From Desulfovibrio sp. A2 (GTDB lineage Bacteria; Desulfobacterota; Desulfovibrionia; Desulfovibrionales; Desulfovibrionaceae), in NCBI RefSeq assembly GCF_000226255.1, contig NZ_AGFG01000058.1:1-64000 (forward strand): DNA of 64,000 nt. The letters are read 5' to 3'. The notes beneath the pieces were generated by a model, which saw only the letters and a list, made by a program, of their open reading frames with translations, searched no databases and had not been told where the DNA came from. A program made the position numbers and the translations under genes. Positions 43,286 through 52,873 of this stretch are shown piece after piece. The stretch's first letter is position 1, and each line of letters starts with the position of its first letter.

Positions 43286-44986
43286 CTACCCGGTTTTGCC
43301 GCCCCGCACAACGCGCAGCAGGGCGATGGCGTCACGGCTGCGGCAACACAGGGAAAGAACCAGATACAGCCCGGCGGCCAGGGGCACGCCCAGGGCCAGG
43401 CGCGCGGCCGGGGGCAGCGCGGGGGCGGCCCACGCCGTTTCGGCGAACGCGCCCGCAAGCCACCACGCGGGCATGCAGGCCGCGCAGGCCAGCGCCGCGT
43501 GCAGCAGGGCGGAACGGCCGTGCAGATCCACGGCGACGCCCGCGCGCCGCAGGGCCAGGACAAGGCAGAGGGTGTTGGCCCATGCCCCGCAACTGGCCGC
43601 CAGCGCGGGCCCGGCAACACCCATGGGCCGCAGCAGCAGCGCGCCGAGCCCCAGCGTGACCAGCACGGACGCAAGGCCCGCCGCCACCGGCACGCCCGTG
43701 GCCTGCCGGGCGTTGCAGGCGGCCAGCAGGGGGCGGGTGACGGCAAAGGCGGGGATGCCCGGCGCGTAGGCCAGCAGCGCGGCCACCGTGGCGTCCACGG
43801 CCTGGCGGTCAAAGGCCCCGTGTCCGAACAGCAGGGCCACCAGCGGCGCGGCCACGGCGGCCAGCCCCAGCGCCGAAGGCAGGCTGATGAACAGCGAAAG
43901 GCGCAATGCGTCGCCAAGCACCCGGCGGAATTCGTCGTGGGGGTGGCGGGGGGCGCCAGCGCCCGGAGTGACGGCGGGAGCGCTTGGCGGCGGCGTTGCG
44001 CCAACTTCCGGGGCGGCCGCGCTGGCGGAAAGCGCGGGCAGGGCGGCCACGCCCACGGCCACGCCGAACACCCCGAGGGGGAATTCCATCAGCCGTTCCG
44101 CGTAGTAGAGGGCGGTGACGCTGCCCTCGGACAGGAACGAGGCCAGCAGGGTGCAGGCCAGCACGTTGAGTTGCTGGGCGGATGCGCCGAACACCCCTGC
44201 GGGCAGGGCGCGCGCGGCCTCTCCCGCCTGCGGGTCGCGCACGGGCAGGGGGGCGCGCCAGCGCAGGCCAAGACGCGCCAGCGCGGGCAGTTGCAGGGCG
44301 AGTTGCGCCACGCCCCCGACCAGCACGCCGCAGGCCAGCAGGGTGGCGGCGTCGCCGAATCCGGCCAGGGCCAGCCCCCCGGTGGCCATGACGGCCAGGT
44401 TGAGCACCGCCGGGGCCAGGGCGGGCGGCAGGAAGCGCCCGTGCGCGTGCAGCATGCCCGCGCACAACGCGGCGCATGTGGCGGCCACCCCGTAGGGCAG
44501 GCAGATGCGCAACAGGCTCGCGGCGCGCTGCGCCACGCCGGGTGGCGCGCCCGCCGCGCCGAAGCCGGGGGCCAGCAGCAGGGCCAGCGGATGTGCCAGG
44601 GCCATGCCCAGCAGGCATAGCAGGGCCAGCGGCAGCAGCGCGCGCAGCAGCACCCCGCGCCCGAAGGCGAAGGCCCGCGCGTCGCCTTCCCGTTCGCGCA
44701 GGCGGACGAAGGCGGGGGTGAACGCCAGCGACACCGCGCCTTCTCCGAGCAGGCGGCGCATCAGGTTGGGCAGGCGGAAGGCCACGAAGAAGGCGTCCGC
44801 GCCCGCTCCCGCGCCCAGAATATGGGCGGTCAGCGCGTCGCGGGCATAGCCGAGCACGCGCGAGGCCAGCGTGGCGCCAGCCACCGTGGCGGCGTTGCGG
44901 GCAAGGCCATCGCGCGGCGCGTCGCCGCGCCCGGTCCCGGCGGGCGGAGGCGGCGTGGCGGAGTGGCTGGCGGGGAGGGGCGTCAT
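43286..44986 (-). CDS. murJ: lipid II flippase MurJ (MviN)
   Basis: 566-residue polytopic membrane protein (about 14 helices) of the MurJ/MviN family that moves lipid II across the inner membrane for peptidoglycan synthesis. The N-terminal signature is clear: [20 protein letters not shown], then [21 protein letters not shown] and AFTPAFVRL. Further family points are [17 protein letters not shown] and the arginines lining the cavity. A loop of about 30 residues ([19 protein letters not shown]) is a local insertion. The ATG at 44986 is chosen because the conserved region starts soon after; upstream in-frame sequence is Arg/Pro-rich and not family-like. It follows no obvious operon. Confidence 0.94.
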   Translation of the reverse strand: MTPLPASHSATPPPPAGTGRGDAPRDGLARNAATVAGATLASRVLGYARDALTAHILGAGAGADAFFVAFRLPNLMRRLLGEGAVSLAFTPAFVRLREREGDARAFAFGRGVLLRALLPLALLCLLGMALAHPLALLLAPGFGAAGAPPGVAQRAASLLRICLPYGVAATCAALCAGMLHAHGRFLPPALAPAVLNLAVMATGGLALAGFGDAATLLACGVLVGGVAQLALQLPALARLGLRWRAPLPVRDPQAGEAARALPAGVFGASAQQLNVLACTLLASFLSEGSVTALYYAERLMEFPLGVFGVAVGVAALPALSASAAAPEVGATPPPSAPAVTPGAGAPRHPHDEFRRVLGDALRLSLFISLPSALGLAAVAAPLVALLFGHGAFDRQAVDATVAALLAYAPGIPAFAVTRPLLAACNARQATGVPVAAGLASVLVTLGLGALLLRPMGVAGPALAASCGAWANTLCLVLALRRAGVAVDLHGRSALLHAALACAACMPAWWLAGAFAETAWAAPALPPAARLALGVPLAAGLYLVLSLCCRSRDAIALLRVVRGGKTG

Positions 44987-45471
44987 GCCGGGGCCTCGTG
45001 CGGTGTAAAATGAGGGGCGCGGCCGCCCCGCGCGCAGTGTAGCGCAGCGCACCCGGCCTGGGAACCCGGAGCGGCGGGCTGATTCCGGACCCGTCGCCCC
45101 TGGCCGTCCCTTGCGGACACTGCCGTCCCCCGGCCTGCGGGCCGGTTCCGGCGGCGTGGATGCCGGGCGAGGGCGGTGCCGGAATCGGGGTGAAAGATAC
45201 CGGAAAACCGTCCGGAAATTCCGGATGGCGATGCCCGGCAGCCGGGCGGGGCATGGGAATGCTTCACGAAATCCAAGCAATATGGCATGTTATGCGTGTG
45301 GTGCGAAGCCCGCCGGTCCCGAGGCGGGAGTTGTTATTTCCGGCGGCTTGTATTACGCCCACGTGACGGGTCGCTGCGGCCCGGAGAACACTCATCCTTC
45401 GGCCGCCCGCGTGGTGGGCCGCACGCGCGAGGCACGCGCGGCAAGCTGGCATGGCATAGGGGGTATGCCGC
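44987..45471. other. divergent spacer murJ / PAS-GGDEF-EAL gene
   Basis: 485 bp with no supported gene. It contains GC-rich short palindromes (for example GGAAATTCCGG-like at about 45214) and a TATTACGCCCACGTGACGGG stretch, but no convincing promoter pair. Confidence 0.4.
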
Positions 45472-47577
45472 GTGAGCGACCAGAAGGGACAAGACGCCGC
45501 AGAGAACATGCGGCGAGGCGCACGCACGGGCCAGGGCCAGGGGCCGGACCCGAAGGATGCGCACGCCCCCCGGTCCGGGGCCGCGTCACCGGGCCAGGCC
45601 GCTGCGGCGAACGGGCCGGAGCATCCCGCCAGTCCGTCCAGTCCGTCCCATCTGGCAGACCAGGGGCCAGCCTCCCTGCCAGACATTCCCCCGCCCGCCG
45701 CGCCGCTGGGGCTTGCCGCCAGCGAGCGCTCCGCCCACGCCAGCCCATGGATTTCCCCGGTGTCCACCACCCCTGGCGACCCCGGCGACCCCGGCGACCC
45801 TGTCGACCCTGACGCCCCGGACGCGGCGCCCACCCGCGCCCGCCACGCCGTGCCCTTTCCGCATTCTCCGGCCCCGCTGCCGGATGGCGACGCCGCGCAA
45901 AGCTTCCGCGTGCTGGCCGAACACCTGGCCGATTGGGAAAGCTGGGAGGACGCCAGCGGCAAGGTGGTGTTCGTCACCCCCGCCTGCCAGCGCATCACCG
46001 GGTATTCCCTGGAATCCTTCCGCGCCAACGCCCGGTTCATCGAGGGCATCATGCACCCCGAGGACCTGCCCCTGTGGCGCAAGCACCGCGAGATGGTGGC
46101 CTCCGGGGCCGAGATGGTCGAGGTGGAGGTGCGCGTGCGCACCCAGGACGGCCGCGAACGCTGGCTGGCCTGCACCAGCCGCCGCCTGCACGAGGAGGAC
46201 GGCGCGCCCGGCGGCATTCGCTTCAGCGGGCGCGACGTCACCGACCGCAAGATCATGCTCACCCAGATGAAGCACCAGGCCTGGCACGACCCGCTCACCG
46301 GCCTGCCCAACCGCGCCCTGTGCCTGGACCGCATCGACCGTTCGCTGCACCGCGCGCGGCGAGGTTCGGACAACGTGTGCGCCGTGGCCTTCCTGGATCT
46401 GGACCGCTTCAAGGTGGTCAACGATTCCATGGGCAACCCCGCAGGCGACCAGGTGCTGCGCGAGGTGGCCCGGCGTCTGGCCGAGAACATCCGCACCATC
46501 GACACCGTGTCGCGCCTTGGCAGCGACGAGTTTATCCTGCTGCTGGACGAGGTGCGCTCGGAAGAAGAGGCCCTGGTCACGGTGCGGCGCATCTGCACCT
46601 CGCTGGAACCGCCGCTGGAGGTCGCCGGGCGGCAGATCCGCATTTCCGCCAGCGTGGGCGTGGTGGTGAACCGGGGCGGCGGCTGCGCCGACGAGATGCT
46701 GCGCAACGCCAACATCGCCATGCACCACGTGAAGGAGCACGGCGGCGACGGCATCGCGGTGTTCCAGCCTTCCATGCTCGAACAGGCCATGAACCTGATG
46801 CAGCTGGAAATCGACCTGCACCGGGCGCTGGACAACAACGAATTCTTCCTGGTCTACCAGCCCATCATGTCGCTGCACGACCGCAAGCTGACCGGGTTCG
46901 AGGCGCTGGTGCGCTGGAACCACCCGGAGCGCGGCATCGTGGGGCCGTCGGAGTTCATTCCCGTCTCCGAGTCCACCGGGCAGATCCACCAGGTGGGCCG
47001 CTGGGTGCTGGCCGAGGCGTGCCGCGCGCTGGCCGCCTGGCGCAAGCAGCAGGCCTCCATGCGAGGCGTGGTCATGCACGTCAACCTTTCGGCGCGGCAG
47101 CTTTCGCAGCCGGGCCTTGTGGAGCAGGTGGCCGCCGTGCTGCGCGAAACGGGCCTGCCCGCACGCTGCCTGAAGCTGGAAGTGACCGAGACCATGCTGA
47201 TGGAGAACCCGGACTACGCCAACCTGGTCTTGCGCAGGCTGAAGGAGATCGGTGTGCGGCTGTGCATCGACGATTTCGGCACCGGGTATTCCTCGCTCAG
47301 CTACCTGCAGCAGTTCCCCATCGACACCCTGAAGGTGGACCAGAGCTTCGTGGCGCGCATGTGCCGCGAGCCGGGGCATTTCAAGATCGTGCAGGCCGTG
47401 GTGGCGCTGGCGCACAGCCTTGGCCTGGACGTGGTGGCCGAAGGCGTGGAGGAAGAGGAGCAGCGCATCATGCTCTCCGAACTTTCGTGCGAAGGCGGCC
47501 AGGGCTACCTGTTCTCGCGCCCCATGCCGGGCGAGGACGTGCCCGCCATGTTCGCGGACCGGCCCAAGGGCCACTAG
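45472..47577 (+). CDS. PAS-GGDEF-EAL cyclic-di-GMP turnover protein
   Basis: 701-residue cytoplasmic signalling protein. An unstructured Pro/Ala/Asp-rich N-terminus (1-140, with GDPGDPGDP from a 9-bp repeat) precedes a PAS domain (about 150-265, ending GRDVTDRK), a GGDEF domain and an EAL domain. The GGDEF active loop reads GSDEF (RLGSDEF, 350-354); the first Gly is changed, so synthase activity may be kept or lost. The EAL domain has the whole catalytic set: FEALVRW, HVNLSARQLS, LEVTETML, IDDFGTGYSS, TLKVDQSF and EGVEEEEQ, so it is probably an active phosphodiesterase. The start is a GTG with AGGGGG about 10 nt upstream. Input to the PAS domain is unknown. Confidence 0.92.
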   Translation: MSDQKGQDAAENMRRGARTGQGQGPDPKDAHAPRSGAASPGQAAAANGPEHPASPSSPSHLADQGPASLPDIPPPAAPLGLAASERSAHASPWISPVSTTPGDPGDPGDPVDPDAPDAAPTRARHAVPFPHSPAPLPDGDAAQSFRVLAEHLADWESWEDASGKVVFVTPACQRITGYSLESFRANARFIEGIMHPEDLPLWRKHREMVASGAEMVEVEVRVRTQDGRERWLACTSRRLHEEDGAPGGIRFSGRDVTDRKIMLTQMKHQAWHDPLTGLPNRALCLDRIDRSLHRARRGSDNVCAVAFLDLDRFKVVNDSMGNPAGDQVLREVARRLAENIRTIDTVSRLGSDEFILLLDEVRSEEEALVTVRRICTSLEPPLEVAGRQIRISASVGVVVNRGGGCADEMLRNANIAMHHVKEHGGDGIAVFQPSMLEQAMNLMQLEIDLHRALDNNEFFLVYQPIMSLHDRKLTGFEALVRWNHPERGIVGPSEFIPVSESTGQIHQVGRWVLAEACRALAAWRKQQASMRGVVMHVNLSARQLSQPGLVEQVAAVLRETGLPARCLKLEVTETMLMENPDYANLVLRRLKEIGVRLCIDDFGTGYSSLSYLQQFPIDTLKVDQSFVARMCREPGHFKIVQAVVALAHSLGLDVVAEGVEEEEQRIMLSELSCEGGQGYLFSRPMPGEDVPAMFADRPKGH

Positions 47578-47632
47578 CCTCGGTGCCAACGCCGCCCGGC
47601 TCATGAAGATTTCCGGCCTCCGGAGGGGCGTC

Positions 47633-47665
47633 TGCCCCCATGCGGCCCCCATGCGGCCCCCATGC
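47633..47665. repeat. three copies of an 11-bp unit
   Basis: CATGCGGCCCC repeats in tandem in the spacer before the bacteriohemerythrin gene. A simple-sequence tract with no assigned role. Confidence 0.6.
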
Positions 47666-47771
47666 ATCGGGAAGGCGGCTAACCCCCTTTCGCTGCGGCT
47701 CCCCCAAGGTGTATGTTCGCCAGACGCGGGAAGGCCCATGCGCCCCGCGCCACGCATCCCAAGGAGCCCTC

Positions 47772-48215
47772 ATGCGTCACGTGGAGTGGTCGAACCGGTT
47801 CAGCGTGGGCGTGCCGGAACTGGACGCCCAGCATGTCCGCATCATCGAACTGCTGAACGACATGGCCGAGGCCGCCGCCTGCCCCGATGACGGCAGCCGC
47901 CTGCGCGCCGTGCTTTCCGGGCTGAAGGCCCACGCCGCCGCCCATTTTTCGGCCGAAGAGTCCGTGGTGCGCCAAGTTGCCCCGGAACTGCTGGCCTTTC
48001 ACCAGGGCGAACACCTGAAATTTCTTGCGCAGGTGCGCGAATTCACCCTGGCCCTCGACGCGGACGACCACCCCCCCATGCTGCCGCTGGAGATGTTCCA
48101 TTTCCTGAAGTCGTGGTTCGAGGACCACATTGGCGGGGTGGACATGCAGTACGCGGCGCGGCTGCGCCACGGTGGCGTCACCACTCCGGAAGGGCAGCCC
48201 GGCGGGCCGGAATAG
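47772..48215 (+). CDS. bacteriohemerythrin
   Basis: 147-residue single-domain hemerythrin, a non-haem diiron protein that binds oxygen. All iron ligands can be aligned: His in LDAQHVRII, His and Glu in HFSAEESVV, His residues in FHQGEHLKFL, His in WFEDHIGG and Asp in GVDMQY. The N-terminal VEWSNRFSVGVPELDAQH matches the family closely. In anaerobes such proteins are thought to scavenge or sense oxygen. ATG 47772 follows AAGGAG by 7 nt. The EAL protein upstream ends 194 bp earlier, in the same direction; a functional link of oxygen and c-di-GMP is possible but unproven. Confidence 0.93.
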   Translation: MRHVEWSNRFSVGVPELDAQHVRIIELLNDMAEAAACPDDGSRLRAVLSGLKAHAAAHFSAEESVVRQVAPELLAFHQGEHLKFLAQVREFTLALDADDHPPMLPLEMFHFLKSWFEDHIGGVDMQYAARLRHGGVTTPEGQPGGPE

Positions 48216-48388
48216 CCTTTCCCGGCGGGGCGCACCCTGTTGCCGGGGGGGGGGCATCGCCCGCGCCGCCCGCCGTCACGCGCATTTCCCGCACCATCGC
48301 GCACGGCCCCGCCCGACGCGCCTGACGCGCCTGGCGCGGCTGACATGGCTGTCGTCATGCCCGTCCATCCGCACACTCCGGAGGATTC

Positions 48389-49168
48389 GTGCTGCTCAAA
48401 CTGTATTCGTGGAACGTCAACGGCATCCGCGCCCTGAGCGGCAAGCCGGAATGGAACTGGTTCGCCGGGTGCGACGGCCACATCGTGGGCCTTCAGGAAA
48501 CCAAGGCCGAGCCGGAACAGGTGGCCGCCGCCCTGCGAGAGCCCGAGGGCTGGCAATCGTGGTGGCTGGCATCGCGGGTGAAGAAGGGCTACTCCGGGGT
48601 CGCCACGTTCAGCAGGGTGCGCCCGCTGGCCGCGCACCTGGACATGCCGGACCCCGCCTGGCAGGGCGAAGGCCGGTGCATCCACCTGGAATTTCCGGCC
48701 TTCCACTACTTCAACATCTACTTTCCCAACGGCGGGCAGGGCGAGGAACGCCTGAACTACAAGCTGGGCTTCTACGACGCCTTCCTGAACCACGCCGAAG
48801 ACCTGCGCCGCCACAAGCCCATCGTGGTCTGCGGCGATTTCAACACCGCCCACAGGCCCATCGACCTCGCCCGGCCCAAGGACAACGAGGACGTCTCCGG
48901 CTTTCTGCCCATCGAACGCGCGTGGATGGACCGCTTCACGGCGGCGGGCTACGTGGACACCTTCCGGCTGGTGCAGGGCGACACGCCCCACGCCTATTCG
49001 TGGTGGTCGTACAAGACCCGCGCCCGCGAACGCAACGTGGGCTGGCGCATCGACTACTTCTTCGTTTCGGAGGAACTGCGCGGCGCGGTGCGCGACGCGT
49101 GGATAGACATGCACGTCATGGGGTCGGACCATTGCCCGGTGGGGCTGGCGCTGGACGTGGACATGTAG
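48389..49168 (+). CDS. xth: exodeoxyribonuclease III (AP endonuclease)
   Basis: 259-residue ExoIII-type nuclease for base-excision repair of abasic sites. Motifs: SWNVNGIRA (metal/DNA loop), GLQETKAEP (catalytic Glu), YFPNGGQGEERLNYKL, CGDFNTAHRPIDL (catalytic Asp-Asn), NVGWRIDYFF and the terminal GSDHCPVGL (catalytic Asp-His). Length is normal. The start is GTG 48389 with GGAGG 6 nt upstream; it gives MLLKLYSWN directly at the conserved N-terminus. It ends 180 bp before a strong hairpin (49348), which probably terminates it. With mutM it forms the base-excision repair content of the window. Confidence 0.96.
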   Translation: MLLKLYSWNVNGIRALSGKPEWNWFAGCDGHIVGLQETKAEPEQVAAALREPEGWQSWWLASRVKKGYSGVATFSRVRPLAAHLDMPDPAWQGEGRCIHLEFPAFHYFNIYFPNGGQGEERLNYKLGFYDAFLNHAEDLRRHKPIVVCGDFNTAHRPIDLARPKDNEDVSGFLPIERAWMDRFTAAGYVDTFRLVQGDTPHAYSWWSYKTRARERNVGWRIDYFFVSEELRGAVRDAWIDMHVMGSDHCPVGLALDVDM

Positions 49169-49347
49169 CGGCCGCGAGGGCGCGCGGGATTCGCGCGCGG
49201 CCGGGGCCGGGGCGCTGCCCGCGAGAAAGGCCCGCGTCAGGAGCCAGCGCCGGAAGGGGCGCGGCACGCCCGGTTGTACCGGTCGCACCCGTTCGCCCCA
49301 GCGAACGTCGGTTCGGTTCGGGGGGCGGCGCGTACGGAAAATCAAGA

Positions 49348-49386
49348 GGCATGCCCGCCATGATGGTGGCGGGCATGCCCCTTTTC
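49348..49386. terminator. terminator between xth and small hypothetical gene
   Basis: 13-bp perfect stem GGCATGCCCGCCA (49348-49360) with 49367-49379, 6-nt loop, then CCTTTT on the plus strand. It serves xth and perhaps the converging minus-strand gene. Confidence 0.8.
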
Positions 49387-49393
49387 GCGTGCG

Positions 49394-49588
49394 CTATTTC
49401 GTGCAGGCGGCCGGAACGGCAACCCCGCCGAGCCCGGCGAGGATGTGGTTCAGCGCTTCGCACAGGTCGGGCGAGAGGTGCGTGTCGCTGCCAAGCAGCC
49501 GCACCACCTCGGTGACCGAGGCGTCGGGCGGAACCGGAATGCCCGATTCGCGGGCCAGCCGGATGAGTTCTTCGCGTATCTCGCGCAT
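49394..49588 (-). CDS. small hypothetical protein (64 aa)
   Basis: 64 residues, not recognised: an acidic/basic helix MREIREELIRLARESG, then PPDASVTEVVRLLGSD and a hydrophobic C-terminus AGLGGVAVPAACTK. It may be soluble with two or three helices. The ATG at 49588 has GAGGGGGG a few nt upstream; extension further upstream is unsupported (Pro/Arg-rich). A stem-loop at 49348-49386 just follows its stop. No neighbour suggests a role. Confidence is limited by the short length. Confidence 0.5.
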   Translation of the reverse strand: MREIREELIRLARESGIPVPPDASVTEVVRLLGSDTHLSPDLCEALNHILAGLGGVAVPAACTK

Positions 49589-50048
49589 GAGGACCCCCCT
49601 CAAGGAAGATATGTCCGCCGGAGCGCCAGCCGGTGCAGGGCCGACGGTTGGAAGGGACGGCGTGTGGCTGGCGTTGGCTGAACGCCCGCTGGCCATGCCG
49701 TGCCGCCCGGCGGTGTCGGGAAGTTTCCCCCCTATCCGCACCGGCCGCGAATTGCAAGCGCGGGCGCATTCCGCCCGTGGCGGGGTGTGGGGGGGGCACG
49801 CCGGGCCGGGGTGCGCCCTCGTGCCCGGTTGTTTGAAACCCGCCCGCGTTTCCGCCCACCCGCGCGGCGTAGCCAGACAGGCCGCGCCCATGCCCGTTCC
49901 GCGCCCGTTCCGCGCCCGTTTCGTGCCCGTTCCAGCCTGCTTGCGCCTGTTCCGTCCCTGCTTCTCGCCCCTGCCGTTCCCGGCCCCGGCTGCCTCGCCC
50001 TCCTAATTTTTCCGCCAGACCGCGCAAACCCCTTGCCCCGCCAGCATG
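49589..50048. other. long GC-rich stretch without supported gene
   Basis: About 460 bp upstream of the frd promoter; the frd leader adds a further 290 bp. At about 49885-49940 a unit of the type GCCCGTTCCGC repeats four times imperfectly. Frames in this region are Arg/Pro/Ala-rich and not protein-like. Confidence 0.5.
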
Positions 50049-50078
50049 TTTGACATGCGGGTGCGTGTCGGCCATAGT
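50049..50078 (+). promoter_or_regulatory. candidate promoter of frdCAB-fum operon
   Basis: TTGACA (50049-50054), 18-bp spacer, CATAGT (50073-50078). The leader would be about 285 nt to the frdC start at 50369, long enough for regulation in the leader. Confidence 0.5.
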
Positions 50079-50368
50079 CCCCGCACAGGAAAAGGTATGG
50101 AATTTGAGTGGTTGGACGTTCAACCCGTCGTCTTGCGGCGGGGGATGCCAACCCGGACCGTGGCGCGCCCGCTTCGCCGCATGCCTTCCGCCGCCCGGCC
50201 TTCCCGCACGCCGGCCCCTTTGGCTGTCCGCCCGCACGGTCTGCTCCGTGCGGCGCTGGTCATCGTCGTGCCGTGCGTCCGCTTCCATGCCCCGCCGCCC
50301 GTCATCCCCGGCCCGGCTTTGCCCGGCTCTGCCTGGCTCTGACCGTCTCGCGTTCGCAAGGAGGCTCA

Positions 50369-51022
50369 ATGGAAACGGACTGCATCGCCCCGGCCCGGCC
50401 ACGCTCTCGTGCCGACGGCCTGCTTGACTGGGTGCAGATGGGCACGGGGGCGGCGCTGGCGCTGTTCGCCTGCATGCACATGATCTTCCTGTCCAGCGTG
50501 CTGTTTGGCGCGGGGGCCCTGAACGGGCTGTCCGCCGTCATGGACGCGCTGCACATCGAAACCCTGGGCGGCATCGGCATTGCCGTGGTGTTCTGCATCC
50601 ACGCCACCGTGGCCGCCCGCAAGATTCCCTTCAAGGCCGCGCAGGCCGTCACCGCCTGGCGGCACGCCCGCCTGCTGCACCACCCCGAGACCTGGGCGTG
50701 GGTCGCGCAGGTGCTCACCGCGTTCATCCTTGCGGTGTTCATCACCATCCACATCTGGACGGGCCTTACCGACCTGCCGGTGCAGGCGCTGAAAAGCGCT
50801 GTGCGCGTGCAGCTTGGCGGCTGGTTCTGGGTGTTTCTGCTGGTGCTGCCCGCGCTGGCGCTGCATCTGGTCATCGGGGCGTGGCGCGCCGGGGTGAAGT
50901 GGGGCCTCATCACCCGCGAAAACCGTGCGGACATCACCCGCAAGGGCCTGTACCTGCTTGGCGGGTTCCTGTGCCTGTCGCTGCTCACCCTGCTGCGCTT
51001 CCGGCTGCTGCCGCTGGAATAG
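50369..51022 (+). CDS. frdC: fumarate reductase/succinate dehydrogenase cytochrome b anchor
   Basis: 217-residue membrane anchor with five helices that carries heme b and exchanges electrons with menaquinone. It resembles the single-subunit, diheme type B anchor of Wolinella. Histidines suitable as heme ligands lie in helices: ACMHMIFLSS, VFCIHATVAARK, ITIHIWTGL and ALHLVIGAWRAG. GPEDLPV-like loop residues TDLPVQALKS are conserved. ATG 50369 follows AAGGAGG by 6 nt; an in-frame extension to 50108 is Arg/Pro-rich and rejected. First gene of frdC-frdA-frdB-fumarase, probably driven from 50049. In Desulfovibrio the complex mainly reduces fumarate. Confidence 0.92.
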   Translation: METDCIAPARPRSRADGLLDWVQMGTGAALALFACMHMIFLSSVLFGAGALNGLSAVMDALHIETLGGIGIAVVFCIHATVAARKIPFKAAQAVTAWRHARLLHHPETWAWVAQVLTAFILAVFITIHIWTGLTDLPVQALKSAVRVQLGGWFWVFLLVLPALALHLVIGAWRAGVKWGLITRENRADITRKGLYLLGGFLCLSLLTLLRFRLLPLE

Positions 51023-51035
51023 GAGACGCACGCCA

Positions 51036-52859
51036 ATGCAGATCATCCACACCGATCTTCTGACCATAGGCGCGGGCCTTGCCGGAGAGCGCTGCGCCAT
51101 AGAGGTGGCGGGCGCGGGATTTTCCGTGGTCTGCCTCTCCCTGGTGCCCGCGCGGCGCTCGCATTCCGTGGCCGCGCAGGGCGGCATGCAGGCGGCCCTT
51201 GGCAACGCCATCATGGGCGACGGCGACAGCCCCGACGTGCACTTTCTGGACACCGTGAAAGGCTCCGACTGGGGCGCGGACCAGGAAGTGGCCCGCATGT
51301 TCGTGGAGGCGGCCCCCATCGAAATGCGCCGCCTGGCCCACTGGGGGGTGCCGTGGAACCGCGTCGTCGCGGGCACGCACACCTACTGGAAGGGCGGCAA
51401 GCCCTTCGAGGCCACCGAAAAGGCCGAAAACCACGGCCTCATCCACTCGCGCGCCTTCGGCGGCACGGCCAAGTGGCGCACCTGCTACGCGTCAGACGGT
51501 GCGGGCCACGCGGTGCTGTACACCATGGACAACCGCGCCGCGCAGCTTGGCGTGACCGTGCATGACCGGTCCGAGGCCGTTTCTTTGATCCACGACGGCG
51601 AAACCTGCCACGGGGCCATCGTGCGCTGCCTGCGCACGGGCGAGCTGCGGGCGTATCTGGCGCGGGCCACGCTTGTGGCATCCGGCGGGTACGGGCGCAT
51701 CTACCGCGCCTCCACCAACGCCATCATCTGCGAGGGGACGGGCCTGTCGCTGGCGCTGGACACCGGCGTGGCGAAACTCGGCAACATGGAGGCCGTGCAG
51801 TTTCACCCCACCGGCACCGTGCCCACCGACATCCTGGTTACCGAAGGGTGCCGGGGCGACGGCGGCACCCTGCTGGACCGCGACGAATACCGCTTCATGC
51901 CCGACTACGAGCCGGACAAGGCGGAACTGGCCTCGCGCGACGTGGTCTCGCGCCGCATGATCGAGCACATGCGCACCGGCAAGGGCGTGCAGAGCCCTTA
52001 CGGCGAGCATCTGTGGCTGGACATCCGGCACCTGGGCGAGCAGCACATCCGCACCAAGCTGCGCGAGGTGGACGAAATCTGCCAGAACTTCCTGGGCATA
52101 GACCCGCTGCACCAGCTCATCCCCGTGCGGCCCACCCAGCACTATTCCATGGGCGGCGTGCGCACCGACAAGACCGGCGCGGCCTACGGCCTGAAGGGGT
52201 TGTTCAGCGCGGGCGAATCGGCCTGCTGGGACCTGCACGGCTTCAACCGGCTGGGTGGCAACTCTCTGGCCGAAACCGTGGTGGCGGGCGGCATCGTGGG
52301 CCGCAACATCGCGGAATTTTTGCAGGGGTACGACACGGCGTTCTCCACCGCGCACGTGCGCGAGGCGGCGGCGCGGGACGATGCGCGCATCCGGCGCATC
52401 GTCTCCGGGGCCGATGGCAAGGAAAGCGTCTACGCCGTGCGCGAGGCCATGTACGACATCCTCGAACGGGCGGCCTACGTGTTCCGCAACGGCACGGACC
52501 TGACCTGGGGCGTGCAGGCCCTGCAAGAGGTGCACGAGCGGGCGCAACACATCGGCCTTGCCTCCGACGGGGTGGGGGCCAACGCGGAACTGGCGCTGGC
52601 CATCCGCATGCCGGGCATGGTGCGGTTGGCGCTGTGCGTGTGCTTCGGCGCGCTGATGCGCACCGAAAGCCGGGGCTCGCATACCCGCGAGGACTTCCCG
52701 GAGCGCAACGACCGCGACTGGCTGAACCGCACGCTGGCCTCGTGGCGACCGGGGGCGGATTTGCCGCACCTGGAGTACGAACCGGCCACCAGCTATGTCG
52801 AGTTGCCCCCCGGTGACCGGGGTTATGGCGGCGGCAAGATCATTCCGGCAGCTTCCTGA
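51036..52859 (+). CDS. frdA: fumarate reductase flavoprotein subunit
   Basis: 607-residue catalytic subunit with covalent FAD that interconverts fumarate and succinate. The dinucleotide fold is TIGAGLAGERCA; HSVAAQGGMQAALGN carries the FAD-linking His; active-site elements are QFHPTG, LLDRDEYRFMP, RPTQHYSMGGVRTD and HGFNRLGGNSLAET. ATG 51036 has AGGAG 9 nt upstream, directly after the frdC stop (13 bp gap). Together with FrdB and FrdC it forms the type B quinol:fumarate reductase on the cytoplasmic side. It acts in fumarate respiration or disproportionation, or in the reverse TCA direction with the fumarase encoded next. Confidence 0.97.
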   Translation: MQIIHTDLLTIGAGLAGERCAIEVAGAGFSVVCLSLVPARRSHSVAAQGGMQAALGNAIMGDGDSPDVHFLDTVKGSDWGADQEVARMFVEAAPIEMRRLAHWGVPWNRVVAGTHTYWKGGKPFEATEKAENHGLIHSRAFGGTAKWRTCYASDGAGHAVLYTMDNRAAQLGVTVHDRSEAVSLIHDGETCHGAIVRCLRTGELRAYLARATLVASGGYGRIYRASTNAIICEGTGLSLALDTGVAKLGNMEAVQFHPTGTVPTDILVTEGCRGDGGTLLDRDEYRFMPDYEPDKAELASRDVVSRRMIEHMRTGKGVQSPYGEHLWLDIRHLGEQHIRTKLREVDEICQNFLGIDPLHQLIPVRPTQHYSMGGVRTDKTGAAYGLKGLFSAGESACWDLHGFNRLGGNSLAETVVAGGIVGRNIAEFLQGYDTAFSTAHVREAAARDDARIRRIVSGADGKESVYAVREAMYDILERAAYVFRNGTDLTWGVQALQEVHERAQHIGLASDGVGANAELALAIRMPGMVRLALCVCFGALMRTESRGSHTREDFPERNDRDWLNRTLASWRPGADLPHLEYEPATSYVELPPGDRGYGGGKIIPAAS

Positions 52860-52873
52860 GGGGGACCACGCAC

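Noticed and set aside
39771..43769. Plus-strand open frame of 1332 codons opposite the histidine kinase and murJ
   Set aside because: Its translation is Gly/Arg/Ala/His-rich with no family motif; it mirrors GC-rich codons of two well-supported genes on the other strand.
49589..50368. Coding frames upstream of frdC (for example 50108-50368)
   Set aside because: Arg/Pro/His-rich translations without motif; the strong ribosome site at 50357 fixes the frdC start.
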